A stretch of 64,000 nucleotides of DNA from Prorocentrum cordatum (taxonomy: Eukaryota; Sar; Dinophyceae; Prorocentrales; Prorocentraceae). The first letter of the stretch is position 1, and every line of letters starts with the position of its first letter. Positions 22,296 through 33,352 of this stretch are shown in pieces. The stretch is taken from contig CAUYUJ010016693.1 of the NCBI GenBank assembly GCA_963575745.1, positions 882,982 through 946,981 on the forward strand, given 5' to 3'. The notes beneath the pieces were generated by a model, which saw only the letters and a program-made list of their open reading frames with translations, searched no databases and had not been told where the DNA came from. The position numbers and the translations under genes were made by a program.

Positions 22296-22527
22296 CTGCT
22301 TCTGCCGAAGCGATTGTTCTTCCACCCCGATGTCTTCAGGTCCTTGTGCTTCTCCTTTCCACTACAATGTCTCCTTACCTTTTGTACCTCTGTTCTACGA
22401 ATCGGCCACGCAACCTTCGCACGACATAAGTATCCGTCGTGAGCCGTCTCTTGCATTGTTGCTGTCCCATTATTGTCGGCACACGTCATATCACCCCTTG
22501 GTGCCGATGGGTCGGGTGCGTCGCAAG
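22296..22527. repeat. dispersed repeat E, copy 1
   Basis: The stretch from TTCGCTGCTTCTGCCGAAGC and CACCCCGATGTCTTC to TTGGTGCCGATGGGTCGGGT matches 25400-25650 over about 230 bp in the same orientation. In both places it follows an A array. On the minus strand parts read as a conserved peptide (KTSGWK, FGRSSE), but stops and frameshifts separate them. It may be a relic of a coding sequence of unknown kind. Confidence 0.7.
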
Positions 22528-22529
22528 GT

Positions 22530-22919
22530 ATTTTCCCAACTCCCCCTTGGCTGGGTTCTTGTTTTGCCCCACATCCTAGATGGGGTTCTTGATGTCTGGA
22601 CACCCCGCGCAACCCTCCTCCTCCTCCTCCTGACCCCATCTCCTCTTCACACACTCACAACCCATCACCATCGTCATCACCATCGTCGTCATTATCGTCA
22701 TCATCATCACTACCACCATCATGTGCCAGCCCACTACATCTTCACTCATCAACATCCGCTCATTCGCATTCTCCCATTCATTCACGTACTCCCATCCCTC
22801 AGCCACCATCATGTCATGATCCCATCGTGATCGTCGGGGATCAACGTCATCGTCGCCACCATCACCCGCGCACACCACAATCGTCATCACAATCACCATC
22901 CCATCATGACCATCGACCA
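22530..22919. repeat. array-tail module (inverted) plus CAT/CGT simple repeats before the C array
   Basis: GTATTTTCCCAACTCCCCCT and TGGCTGGGTTCTTGTTTTGC (22528-22580) are a diverged inverted copy of the array-tail module. (CTC)n and then (CATCGTCATCAC)-type repeats run to about 22915. Confidence 0.65.
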
Positions 22920-23705
22920 AGAGAAGCCTCGTCGGTGAGTGAATGGCGAAGGAGTCTCAAGCGGGAGCCCCCTCCCTGTGGGGCCCGCGACTCATGTTGG
23001 CAATCCGAACGGGTCATCGGATCCTTGTAAGTGTCGTCTGACTTGAGCATTTCTGGCATGGGTATGGAGGAAGTCTCGAGCGGCAATTTCGTCCGTGAGT
23101 GAATTGTGAAGCAGCCTAAGGCGGGAGCCCTCTCCCTATGGAGTCCGCACTTCACGTTGGCAGTCCGAGCGGGTCATCGGAATCCTGTTACGGTCGTCAC
23201 TGTTTCGGCTCCTTTTCTACTGAATGGAGGAAGTCTCAGGCGGGAGTTTCGTGTGTGACTGGATCGCGGGGACGTCTCAAGCGGGAGCCCCCTCCCCATG
23301 AGGCCCGCATTTACCGTTGGTAATATGAGCGGGCCATCGGGACCCTTTAACGGTCGTCACCTTTTGCGCTTTTCTTGTGTGCCTATCGAGGAAGTCTACA
23401 ACGGAGCTTCGTTTGTGAATGAATTGTGAAGAAGTCTCAGGCGGGAGCCCCCTCCCTATGGGGTCCACAGCTCATGTTGGTAATCCGAGCAGGTCGTCGG
23501 AACCCTGTAACTGTCGTCACTTGTTCGGTTCCTCTCGACTGAATACCGAGGAGTCTTAGGCGGGAGTTTCGTCTGTGAGTGAATTGTGAGGAAGTCTTCG
23601 GCGGGAGCCCCCCCCCCCCCCCTATGGGGTCCACACTTCATGTTGGTAATCCGAGCGGGCCATCGGAACCTTGTAACTGTCGTCACTGTCTCGGCTCCTC
23701 GGGAA
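22920..23705 (+). repeat. satellite family C, ~160-bp unit, five copies
   Basis: The blocks GGCGGGAGCCCCCTCCCTAT, TCATGTTGGTAATCCGAGCG and GGTCATCGGAACCCTGTAAC recur at about 160-bp spacing (near 22961, 23119, 23281, 23441, 23601). Each unit contains two half-similar GAAGTCTCAGGCGGGAG blocks, so the 160-bp unit itself grew by an internal duplication. Confidence 0.88.
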
Positions 23706-24309
23706 TGACTATGGAATCCAGGGCTGAGGTGCAGCAGCTCGCGGTAGAGCCGAACTTCGTGTTGCCTCCTTCTTGAGCGCGAGCGCGACTAACTCAATGC
23801 CTGCGGGATTATCCCAACAACTTACTCTCGCTCCCCAGCAATTCGCGGGGTTATCCCAACGGCCGTTACCCCGACGGCGTCGCGATTTACCAATCGGAGA
23901 ACCCTCCCCTACTGGGCGCGGCTGCGAGGGCCCCGAGGAAGATCGGCATGCGCCCCCCTGCTAGGAAAAAGGAAAGGTAGTTGGGATGGAGATGAGGGGG
24001 GGGAGAAGGAGGAGGTGGAGGAGGAAGAGGAAGAGGAGGATGAGGAAAATAACAAAAATGAAGAGGATAAATTGAACAAGGAGGGCGAGCAGGAGGAGGA
24101 GGAGACGGAGGATGAGGAGGAGGCGCAACAGAGGGCGAGGCGGAGGGTTCGGCCAAGGCGAAAAGGAAAGAACGAAGGGCAATCTAAATAGATTATCGTG
24201 CGGGGTCCTACCGTCGGAATAATGAATAGAGCAGAGGGGTGCCAACTCCCGTCTCCTTCTCCTCGCCCCCCCCCCCACCCTCATCTTGGCTCTCTCCTCT
24301 TGCATACCT
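23706..24309. other. no supportable gene; GGA tract at 23995-24140
   Basis: Mixed sequence with an irregular GGA/GAA tract. An inverted pair of TTATCCCAAC words lies near 23809 and 23852. Nothing coding recognised. Confidence 0.4.
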
Positions 24310-25170
24310 CTTGTGGGCCGCGAAACGTGAAACTGTCGCCGATTTCAAAGGTTGCTGGGGGAGCCCACACAGTGGGGCCACACGCAAGCCCAACGGGGAC
24401 CTCGCCATCACTGGGGGGCCGCGAAGTGCGAAACTGTCGCTACTTTCGAAAGCTCCGGGAGGGGCCAGCACAGTGGGGCCACACGCAAACCAAAGCGGAC
24501 CTCGCCATCCCTGGGGGGCTGCGAAGTGCGAAACTGTCGCCAATTTTAAAGGTTGCTCGGGGAGCCCGCACAGTGGGGCCACAAGCAGACCCAACCGGGA
24601 CCTCGCCATCCCTGGGGGTCTGCGAAGTGTGAAACTGCCGCCACTTTCGAGGGCTCCTGGGGGAGCCAGCACACAGGGGCCACACGCAGACCCAACCGGG
24701 ACCTCGCCATCCCTGGGGGGCCGCGAAGTGTGAAACTGCCGCCACTTTCGACGGCTGCTGGGGGAGCCCGTGCAGTGGGGCCCCACGCAGGACCAACCGG
24801 GACCTCGCCATCCCCTGGGGTCTGCGAAATGCGAAACTGTTGCCACTTTTGAGGGCTGCTGGGGGAGCTTGTACAATGGGGCCACACTCAAATCGAAACG
24901 GGACCTCGCCATCCATGGCGGGCCGCGAAGTGTGAAACTGTCACCATTTTCGAAGGCTGGCGGGGGGACCAGGCGACCTCGCCACCCCTGGGTGGGGGCT
25001 GCGAAGTGTGAAACTGTAGCTGCTTTTGAAGGATGCTGGGGGGGAGCAACACGGTGGGGTTTCACGCAGACCTTGGGGGCCTCGCCAACCCGGGGGGGCC
25101 GCGAAGTGTGAAACTGTCGCAGATTTGAAGGCTGCTGGGGTGCGCAACACTGTGGGGTCCCACGCAGATC
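24310..25170 (+). repeat. satellite family A, array 3 (about 9 copies)
   Basis: Units of about 96-100 bp in the same orientation as array 2 (CGGGACCTCGCCATCCCTGG, GCGAAGTGTGAAACTG, CCGCCACTTTCGAGGGC). Confidence 0.92.
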
Positions 25171-25174
25171 GGGC

Positions 25175-25325
25175 GCAGGAGGGGTGGGGGAGGAGGAGAG
25201 GGGGGAGGATGAGAAGGAGGCGGCGGACAAGGTGAAGGAGGACGACGACGAGGAGAGGGAGGAGGAGGAGGAGGAGGAGGAGGAGGAGGAGGAGGAGGAG
25301 GAGGAGGAGGAGGACGACGAGCAGG
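25175..25325 (+). repeat. (GGA)n / (GAC)n tract
   Basis: A purine-rich simple repeat following A array 3, as also seen after A array 1. Confidence 0.9.
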
Positions 25326-25399
25326 TGTTGACTATTCCAGCATGGAAAAACGCGACACTTCATTGTCTGGTTGCGTTTCCGCCTGTGTAACCAAATCTT

Positions 25400-25650
25400 G
25401 CCCATGCTTCATCATCTCGCTGCTTCTGCCAAAGTGACAGTGCTTCCACCCCGATGTCTTCCTTTTACTTCTCCTTCCCAACATAATGCCTCCTAGCCTT
25501 GTGTACCTCTGTTCTGCGAGTCGGCTACGCACACTTCCCACAATATAGATATCCGCCGTGCACCGTATCTTGCAGTGTTGCCGTCACAGCATTGTTGGCA
25601 GACCTTATACCGTCCCTTGGTGCCGACGGGTTGGGTACGTCACAGGGTAA
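25400..25650. repeat. dispersed repeat E, copy 2
   Basis: It matches 22296-22527 (CGCTGCTTCTGCCAAAGTGA, CCACCCCGATGTCTTCC, GTACCTCTGTTCTGCGAGTC, CCCTTGGTGCCGACGGGTTG). Both copies lie downstream of an A array in the same orientation, so A array plus E behaves as one composite repeat. Confidence 0.7.
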
Positions 25651-26440
25651 TTCCCATGGCCTTCCTCGTCTCACAGTGCCGCTGACAACTAGCAACGCTG
25701 GGACAGTGTCAAAGGGTTGCGGACAATTGCGGGCTCCCCCACACACAGCCAAGAGACCAACCGCAGACACAGCCAGTACCCAACGCTTCGGCTGGGAACC
25801 ACACGCACAATCTCTGGCAAATGTGGGTACTGACAGCGTTGCATACTACGATTCGTGGCCCATCGGGCCCGCGCTGAGATACATAGCATTTGGTGATCAT
25901 ACGTTTCAGTGCTCGCTCGTGCACCTGCTCATACCAGACCGAACAAGCATGTGTTCGCCTAAGCTCGAGAGAACTATGGCAGATTTTTGCAAGCGGAACG
26001 ACTGGTGTTGCGAGGCGCAGGCAGGAACCAGCGTAAATTCTGGGAAAACCGCAGAGCACGCCGACTGATCAACTCCGGGGATGATGGCCTTCGACAGGTG
26101 GAAACTAGTGCACACAACCCACGAGCACAATGAGCAACACTACGATACATCTAAATATATTAGAACTATCGCGCTCGCTTCGTGCGCGCTCAAGTTCTAG
26201 CTAGGCTTGATCAACTAACTCATGTAATATCATGTTGGTCGCTTCTTGCGTCCAGGGACTGTCTTGGAGGCCCTGCGCAAGCCTCGGACTCGAATAGAAG
26301 GGGAAGTGCGGAAACGCAGAAATCCTTAATTTCCTTCAGGTACTCACCGATTTGGGGCCCTCAAAGGCTTCCTGGGTTCTTTTTGGAAGGTGAGGGGGGT
26401 CTGAATTGTGGTCTGTTGTGCAAGAGTAGACCAGGGGCCA
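25651..26440. other. no supportable gene
   Basis: Less GC-biased than its surroundings. No conserved domain, RNA gene or repeat was recognised on either strand. Confidence 0.4.
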
Positions 26441-27540
26441 AATTTTTAAAAAGGAATTGTGGGATTTCCAATGTTTCCAATTCCTCGGCGCTGTTCGGCG
26501 CTGTTTTTTGTTTGTGCCTCGCGGGTTTTGTCAGCCGGGCCCCTCAAGGATGTGGGATCTTCCGGAACCCCCTGGGGGTTCTGGAGGCCTCCTGGAGGCC
26601 TGGAGAGCCGTCGGAAGGGTGTCTCGGGCTGCGCGGGAGCGTAATGGGCCGTTCTTTACGTTCTGGGGGCTCCTTGGGGTCGTCTTGGGCTGTCCTTGGG
26701 CGTCTTGAGGGCCCCCCGGGAAATCGGGAGGCGCGGTACCGGCCAGATGCCAGGGGATGTGTGGGATCTCCGAGTGGGAGTCCACTTTGAAAAATGAGAT
26801 ACAAGATCTGGGAATTCGCTTTCTTTTCAAAATCCTCGATCCTCGAGGGTTGGAAACGGGAAAACGTGAGGAGGCGAAAAACATTAGAGAAACCATTGGA
26901 AATCAACGATGTATTGCTCTTTTGGCTCTCTCGGGACGGCTCTCGCAGCTCTCTTGGGCTGCTCTTGGAGCCTCGTCGGGGTCTTTTTGGGGCTCTCAGC
27001 GATCGGGGGTGTGTTGGGGGCCTCTGGGGGGTCCCGGCGGCCTCTCGGACGTCTCTGGAAGCCTCCTGCTCCCGCTCTTGGGCCCATCTTGGGCTTGTTC
27101 TGGAGTGGTCTGGGGCTGTCCTGGGCGCCTCTTCGGCAGTCTTGGAGCCTTCTTGGCCCGTCTTGGGGCCGTCCTGAGGGTCTGTCTTGGGCGGCTCTTC
27201 GGCGTGCTTCGAGCGTTGGAAGCTCGAAAACGTGAGAAGGCCAAAAATATAGAAAAAACAAATCAAAATCAACGATGTCGGCCTCTTCGGGCCGTCCCGG
27301 GACGCCTCTCGGACCTCTCTTGGGGTCTCTTGGAGGCCACCTGGGAGCCTCGAGAGCCGTCGGACGGCTGACTTGGGCTGCTTGGGAGCGTCTTGGGCCA
27401 TCCTTTCGCATTCTGGGGGCTCCTGGAAGGCGTCTTGGGCCCTCCTGGAGCACTGTGGAGGCTCCCCGGAAAGGCCGGGGGAGCGGCACCGGGAGCGTCC
27501 CCGAGATGTCACGGGGAGGTGTGGGACCTGGGGCCAGGGT
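26441..27540 (-). repeat. degenerate CTTGGGG minisatellite in ~800-bp higher-order repeats
   Basis: Words such as GTCTTGGGCTGTCCTTGGGC and TCTTGGGGCCGTCCTGAGGG recur with a loose 10-15-bp spacing. Larger blocks recur too. GAGAGCCGTCGGAAGGGTGT near 26603 matches GAGAGCCGTCGGACGGCTGA near 27351, and GAAAACGTGAGGAGGCGAAA near 26860 matches GAAAACGTGAGAAGGCCAAA near 27228. The reverse-complement type CCCCAAGACGGCCCC is found at 37875-38035, 44590-44790 and 61910-62050. Confidence 0.75.
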
Positions 27541-27690
27541 GGGGCGGTATGTATTCATATGTTGTATATACACATACATACATACATACATACGTACGTA
27601 CGTACGTACGTACTTACGTACGTACGTACGTACATACATACATACATACATACAGACAGACAGACAGACAGACAGGTTGTATTTTACGTG

Positions 27691-27724
<34 letters not shown>

Positions 27725-27735
27725 TACCTTTTGCG
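27541..27735. repeat. compound TATACATA / GTAC / ACAG / (TA)n microsatellite
   Basis: Successive runs of (CATA)n, (GTAC)n, (CATA)n, (CAGA)n and (TA)n occur. The Tyr/Val/His frames it makes are artefacts. A similar microsatellite adjoins the same minisatellite type at 37490-38260. Confidence 0.95.
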
Positions 27736-28449
27736 CATATGCGTTCAACCGTATACATATTCATATCCGACCAATTAGTCCCAACATTACGGGTCGTAGA
27801 TGGAAAGAAGCTCAACACCCTAGGGTCCTAAGCGTGGGGATTGATGGAAAAGTATGTTTGGTAATACGGTCTTGCCTTGGCCAGTCCGGACCGTTACCCT
27901 TGACGTTCTACCGTCTTTGCCGGAGCCATCGCCCGCCCGCCCCACTGTCCGCACACTGTGGCCCAGCCCCCACGGTCCACCTGGTGCTGCGACAGAATGG
28001 ATCAGCGGCCATTCCACGCCAAAAGTACCCGGGCAAAGTACCCTAATGGCAGCAAGGGTGAAGAAGCGGGTCGAGGAGCAGGAGGTTGGCTAGAGGGGAT
28101 AGGGGTGAGAACACGGCCATATGTACCTTCGCGTATGTCTTGTACGAGAGAACGTGGCCGTCTGGACCAGACATGTAGCCTGCATGGCGGCGAGAACACG
28201 ATTGCTGAAACAATGTGAAGAAACCGTGGGCGAAACGGCTGTCGGACTGGGAGGTCTAGGGCTCCACGTCCCCCCTGTGGGGCTCTTCTGTGGTCGTCTT
28301 TTAAAACTATTACAACCCTCGAGCGAAACGCTATTAGGAAACAATGCGCCAACAGCGGGGAAAAAGCGGCTGGGAACCTCCGTGGCGCACATGCGGATTC
28401 AAGAACCTGCCCCCCACACCTCAGGCCTGCAGGCCCTCCCCTTCCCCAA
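27736..28449. other. no supportable gene
   Basis: Mixed-composition sequence downstream, in the sense direction, of the minus-strand exon block at 28450-29885. It may be intron or 3' flank of that gene; no exon was recognised. Confidence 0.35.
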
Positions 28450-29885
28450 GCGCAGTGTCGGATTCGCGTGACAGCGCAACTGGATGTAGTCTATGACCGC
28501 GGCATTCAGGATGAGCATCGGGCAAAACGGATTGTCTGCGATCCTGCCCCAAGGCACCTCTTTGCCACCCGCGAAGAAGGCACGTCGCAGGCTACGTCGG
28601 TAGAACTTGTGGCTGTTGCCTCGAAGAAATAAATAGAACGGCAGAATAATCATGGAAGCGATCAGGGAGCCTTGATACATCATGGCCCACGTGTCACTTC
28701 TGTAATAAGCATGGTTCCAGGCAAGAAGCTGTATCCTCCGTAGGGTACCGAAGACCCTCCACTGAACGATGCTTCCAAACAGAGCCGAAACCATGATGGG
28801 CAACACCAACATCACGATCGTTGCTATCGTGCTCGGGAAGAAAGGTACGAACATCAACGTACCCAGAATCGCAACCATCAAGAGCGTCCAGGTTGCAGGA
28901 ATGAGCGAATCGCTTAGTGTACGCGCTAAGTCCTCTGCCCCACGGGTAACCCCCTCTGCAATGGTGCTGTTCATGCGCTTCAAATTGTGAACGATACTTG
29001 GAAAGATAACAGAACCGTTCCGTTGATGCGAACCGTGCCCCCTCGCAACTTCATAGAATTCAACCTCGTGGTACCGCGACGCCCACGACAGCCATCGCCC
29101 GTTCAGGCTGCTGCAATTCTGGCGCACCTTCTCCACGTGCGCGGTGTATGCTGCACAAGCCCCCCTCCCCTTGTGAACATGCATTTCGGTGGCCCACTTC
29201 TCAAAGAAGGTCGTAGTGCCTTCGGCATGATGAGGACATGGGGCAGAAGAAGAGGAGTGCGAGGAAAACACATAGTATGAGAAGTAGGAGCAGGAGCAGG
29301 AGCAGGAAGGAGGAGGGAAGAAGAGGGATGAGAGTGAGAGGAGGAGGGAAGAGGGAGCAGGGAGCAGGGAGGAGTGAGGGAGGAGAGACGAAATGAGGGA
29401 GTGCGGGAGTGAGGATCGAGGAAGGACCGACCATGTGCCTACGATAATCACAAGTACGGCCATCAGGGCAGCTAGCCTCGCAACAGCTGCAGAACAACCG
29501 TGCAGCCATAAGTCCCCAATGCTTCCATGCTTGCCAAAACATTTCAGTGCTGTGAGCACGCGAAGCGCAATAGCAACCACAAGCGCCAGAAAGAACAGCT
29601 GCAGCGGCAGAGTGCACAGGTCTAGGAGCATGTTCTGGGACATGAGCTCTGGTCCTGCCAGGTCGTCGCCCATCGAGAGCTCCCATTCATGATGACGGGA
29701 GCAGAAATACTCGCGCATGTTCTTCCCAAAGAAGATCTCAACGATCTCCACAAACGGGATGACGTAGAGCGATAGGAAGGTGAAGATCCTTATGAGGCTC
29801 TGTAGCTTCAAATTAATAACCAAAGTTTCTTTGATACTCTGTCGTCGCTGCCGGGCCGACTTTGATATGGCTAGAGAGCGGAGCT
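28450..29885 (-). CDS. patatin-like membrane protein, N-terminal multi-pass part
   Basis: The minus frame is open from about 30081 to 28399. I place the coding block from a candidate AG acceptor near 29883 to the last family-like residues near 28455. It encodes hydrophobic helices around LIRIFTFLSLYVIPFVEIVE, LQLFFLALVVAIALRVL, ALMAVLVIIVGTW, TLLMVAILGTLMFVPFF, IVMLVLPIMVSALFG and LIASMIILPFYLFLRG. It then has YRRSLRRAFFAGGKEVPWGR and ADNPFCPMLILNAAVIDY. This last motif (basic loop, NPxCP, then a beta strand ending in DY) resembles the segment that precedes the catalytic part in dinoflagellate patatin-like membrane proteins. The C-terminal part of the same family lies on the same strand at 15.1-16.3 kb. 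They could be one gene with a 12-kb gap or two family members. Residues encoded by 29210-29445 are low-complexity Ser/Leu/Pro and probably intronic. Confidence 0.5.
29210..29445 (-). other. probable pyrimidine-rich intron in the patatin-like gene
   Basis: In the sense of the gene this stretch is almost pure C/T (TCCTCACTCCCGCACTCCCT and similar). It separates helix AVLVIIVGTW from the normal-looking segment GTTTFFEKWATEMHVHKGRG. A GTAGGC near the left edge and a GCCGAAG near the right could be splice sites. Exact borders are uncertain because the frame stays open through the tract. Confidence 0.45.
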
Positions 29886-30099
29886 GATTAACACCACAAG
29901 GGGCCCAAAGCCCGTGACGTCGGCGCCATGCAGAACCGCACCAAACGCTTGAACACTTATCAATGTCCGCTGTCGCTTCTGACGATGGCCCCGCCTGCTT
30001 CCCTTCGCAATGGCAAGATGTTGAAGGTCTGCCACCCCCGAGGTTGTCCCCAGAGGTTCCCAGAGGTCCTCGAACCCCCACAAAGGACCAAGGCCGCCG

Positions 30100-30300
30100 T
30101 CATCCTCCCTCCTCCTCCTCCTCCTCCTCCTCCTTCTTCTCCTCCTCCTCATCCTCCCAATCCTCATCCTCATCCTCCTCCACATCCTTCTCCTCCACCT
30201 CCTTCTCCTCCACCTCCTTCTCCTCCACCTCCTTCTCCTCCTCATCATCATCCTCATCCTTCTCCTCTTCGTCCTTCTTCTCCTCCTCCCCCTTCCCTCT
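30100..30300. repeat. (CCT)n-rich tract
   Basis: CCT/TCC/CAT repeats of about 200 bp. An ordinary simple repeat on the plus strand, unlike most tracts left of 33 kb, which are GGA on plus. Confidence 0.9.
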
Positions 30301-30473
30301 TCCCTAGGACCCTAGGAGGACGAGGAGGAGGAGAGTGTGGTCTGGGGAGGTCTGGCTCCCAAGGGCCAGCGCCCGACCTGTTTCCGCTCATGATCGGTCC
30401 CCGCCCTGGTCCTGGCCAATGCTCCAAGCTGCGTCCAGGAGGCCAGCTTAACCGCAATAAACCTTCGAAGCGA

Positions 30474-30475
30474 CC

Positions 30476-30516
<41 letters not shown>

Positions 30517-30545
30517 ACGTCGTCGTCGTCGCCATCGCCATCGCC
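30474..30545. repeat. (CGA)n / (CGT)n inverted microsatellite
   Basis: (CGA)n runs into (CGT)n (GACGACGACGCGACGTCGTC), making an inverted repeat of about 60 bp that can fold into a hairpin. Confidence 0.9.
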
Positions 30546-30761
30546 GCCATCAGGGAGTCAGAAGTCGTCCCTTAGACCCATCATGGGGTGTGTTCTGGCC
30601 AGAATTTCGAGGCGGGCCCTGCCGTGATGACGAGGAGCCTCCCGTAGGCCAAAAAGAGGCCCCATCTCGCCTCCTCCGTCGTCCTCGCCCTCCCTGGTTT
30701 TCGCCCCGCTCTCCCCGTCGTCACCTCGGCCTCGTCCCTGTCCTCGTCCTCTGTCTCGCCT

Positions 30762-31272
30762 GCCCTTGGGATACCAAAAGGTACCGACACCGCAACTCCC
30801 TGGGCCTCTCCGGGTGTGCGTTCGGTTCAGAATGTCGAAGAGAATCCGGCCGTGGCGACGAAGGCTCTACAGGACGTTCAGCGATGTCGGCATCTGTTCC
30901 TGCTCGGACTTCCTCGTCACTCGGCGGCGAGCGAGGGGGGGAGTGCGAAGGAGGAGGCCTTCTCAGAAGGCGGCGGGAATTCTCAGAAGCCTTCGCCCCT
31001 TCTGATAAGTTTGTTTTGCCTTCGGGGAAGGCTTGGGAAACTTCTCAGAAGGCTAGGGGACTTCCGAGCCTTCTGAGAAGGATCGCCCCTTCCGAGGCTG
31101 GGCTAACGGCGATGTTGATTAACGGTGATGTTGGGAACCAACGTGCATTGAGCAGGGACCGCCCTTCCCGGCATTCCTACAGTCATACTGCGAAGTGTTC
31201 TTTAGAACCTAAAAATGTTCTAATAACAAGAACAATGTTCTTAGAGCACAAACCCGATGTGTTAAAATAAGA
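30762..31272 (+). repeat. dispersed repeat F, copy 1
   Basis: It shares blocks with 63228-63778 in the same order: CCAAAAGGTACCGACACCGC, AATGTCGAAGAGAATCCGG, TTGAGCAGGGACCGCCCTTC and CCGGCATTC, then a cluster of TTCTTAGAAC-type words and CCCGATGTGTTAAAAT. Copy 2 runs straight into a B satellite leader; copy 1 does not. Confidence 0.65.
30955..31095. repeat. CTTCTCAGAAGGC palindromic minisatellite inside repeat F copy 1
   Basis: CTTCTCAGAAGGCGGCGGGA, ATTCTCAGAAGCCTTCG, ACTTCTCAGAAGGCTAGGGG and AGCCTTCTGAGAAGG follow each other. This is the same palindromic word as at 14385-14515. Confidence 0.7.
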
Positions 31273-32529
31273 CAGTCCCAGCCAGAAATGTTCTAATAAT
31301 ATTTCGTGGGAACCACAAAAGGTTCTTCGAACATGGTTTGGTAGGGCTATAGGCGAGCAAGAACGCTTCGCCACTGCTTGAGTGTAGGACATCACGAACC
31401 ACACTTTCCCACATTTCCAATCTGCGAATGGATCGAGCGAACACGACGCAGTGGACTGCAGGAAGGCGCGAGGCACGCGTTCCCGCACTGCCGGAACCTA
31501 CATCGCCGTTAGGGCCCGGGGCCCGGCGAGGGCCCCGCGAGGGCCGCCCGAGGCCGAAAATGGCCAAACACCTCCGTCCTGTTTTTTTAACGACGCGGCC
31601 ATGCCGGGGGTCGCCGCCGCCGCCGCCGCCGTCCTCACGAGCAGCGACCACGCCAGCGCGCCGAGCAGTATGGGGACGTCGAAGGCCCGCGGCAGGCAGC
31701 CGGAGCCCTCGGCCGGCCGCGCCCACGGGTCCTGCGCCGGGGAGGAGGAGGACAAGAGGGAGGAGGAGGAGGAGGAGGAGGAGGAGGAGGAGGCGGAGGA
31801 GGAGGAGGAGGAGGATGAGGAGAGGGAGGAGAAGAGGGAGGCGCAGAGAGTGGGAGGTGCCCCCGAGTTTAGAGAACCAATGAGCGGGAGGCGGGGGAGG
31901 ACGAGGACCGAGGTTCGAGGACGTCTCGGGGACCGTTCTGGTCGTCTCAGGGCGCCCTCGTCGCCACGGCCAGATCCGCCTCGAGAACCGGCCACGACAC
32001 GTCCCAGGGCAGGTCAAGACAAGGAGGAGAGGGAGGAGAGGGAGGGGAGGGAGGGGAGGGAGGAGAGTGCGATGGGAGAGAAAGAGGTTGAACAGAGAGG
32101 AACAGGCGAAGCACGAGGAAGAGAATAATGAAATAGAGGTCGAGGAGGAGGAGGAGGGCAAGGTCAACGAGAACGAAGAAGAGGAGCAGCAGCAACAGCT
32201 GATGCAGAAAGAGGAGAAGGAGGGGAATGATGTGGAGGAAGAGGATCCCGACGACGACAATGACAAAGAGGACGAATACAACGACGAAGTCGAGAGGAAG
32301 AACGCTGCGGAGGCCAGGAAGGACGAGAACGACGGAGGAGACGAGAGGAGGTCGAGGAAGGGAGGAGGCTCCTTGCCGAGGTCCCTGGCGATGAAGCCGT
32401 GGTAAGCCAGCCACTCTCATTGCCACGGGGGGGGGGGGGAGAGGGGACAGAAACGGACCCCCTCCTCCCCTTTCTCTGCCCATCCCCCTTCTCCCCGTTC
32501 TCCTCTTCCTCTTCCTGCTCCCTGATCCT
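31273..32529. other. no supportable gene; GGA tracts at 31740-31850 and 32010-32350
   Basis: The first part is mixed sequence. CCGAAAATGGCCAAACACCT (31551) resembles CCGAAAATAACGAAACACCT (63590) near repeat F copy 2. Purine-rich tracts follow, producing Glu-rich frames on plus and Ser/Leu-rich frames on minus that I do not accept as genes. Confidence 0.45.
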
Positions 32530-33010
32530 TCTTTCTCATGAATAACTCCGCCTTGTCGCACCACCAGTCGTGTCCGCCGTCAGGGCCAGGCGCTTCGCGA
32601 GAGACGCCCTTAGAACTTACGGCCCTGAAGCTAAGACAACCCCAACGATTACAAGGATGGAGGGCCGGTGCTTTCCAAAGTGCGGCTCTCGCTACAGCGC
32701 CACGCGCATGCGTTGTACAAGCTCCAACAGCTACGCGGGTGGAGGGCAAGTCGACTTCAAATTGCAGGCCATAGCGCCGCGCACATCAGTCTTGAGAGTT
32801 TCCAACAACTACGAAGGTGGAGGCCGATCCGTTTTCCAAATGTGGCTCTCGCATCAGCGCCGAGCACACTCGTGAAAAAACCGATCAGGAAAACAGATGG
32901 AGCGAGGTGGTGTTCGAAACTCGGCTCTCGCATCATCGCCGCGCACATCCGCTTTAAAACGTTTCCAACAGCTACAATGGAGGCAAGCTCGGTTTCAGAA
33001 TGCTGCTACC
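32530..33010 (+). repeat. satellite family D, array 1 (~85-bp unit, five copies) with leader
   Basis: The leader TTCTTTCTCATGAATAACTC and TTGTCGCACCACCAG (32530-32567) is followed by units with TACAAGGATGGAGGGCCGGT and CCAAAGTGCGGCTCTCGCTA, then CAGCGCC. The same leader, preceded by a C/T-rich tract, starts array 2 at 36581. Confidence 0.75.
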
Positions 33011-33037
33011 GCGTGAGCTGTCCTGATAACTCTATGA

Positions 33038-33188
33038 TTATGTCGGGCGTGTCCTCCTACAGGCGGGCTCTGCACGACAAATACAGACACATGCAAACAT
33101 AAGCAAGACAAATACTAAAGAATCGTCCCGAAACTAATGTTCGACCATGTTTGAATATTCTTCCTGTAGAGGGGCATGCCCGACTTAA
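33038..33188. mobile_element. M1 element, copy f (151 bp)
   Basis: The ends are TTATGTCGGGCGTGTCCTCC and CTGTAGAGGGGCATGCCCGA then CTTAA. The flanks CTCTATGA and CTCCTGAC agree only partly. Confidence 0.8.
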
Positions 33189-33352
33189 CTCCTGACTGCG
33201 CTCGCTGGAGAGATTTCCACGGCAGCAGGAGGAGGAGGAGAAGGATTGGCGACATCGTGAGCTTGCGCGCAGACCTTGCACGGACGGAGGGCAGGCTCCT
33301 TGGCAGAACGGGGCCGTCGCTGGCCGCGTCCGTGGACGCGCTCATCCTACGT

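Noticed and set aside
26544-27738. Pro/Arg/Ser-rich minus-strand proteins of about 280-320 codons
   Set aside because: Encoded by the CTTGGGG minisatellite and adjacent microsatellites. The sequence is degenerate and periodic, unlike a protein domain.
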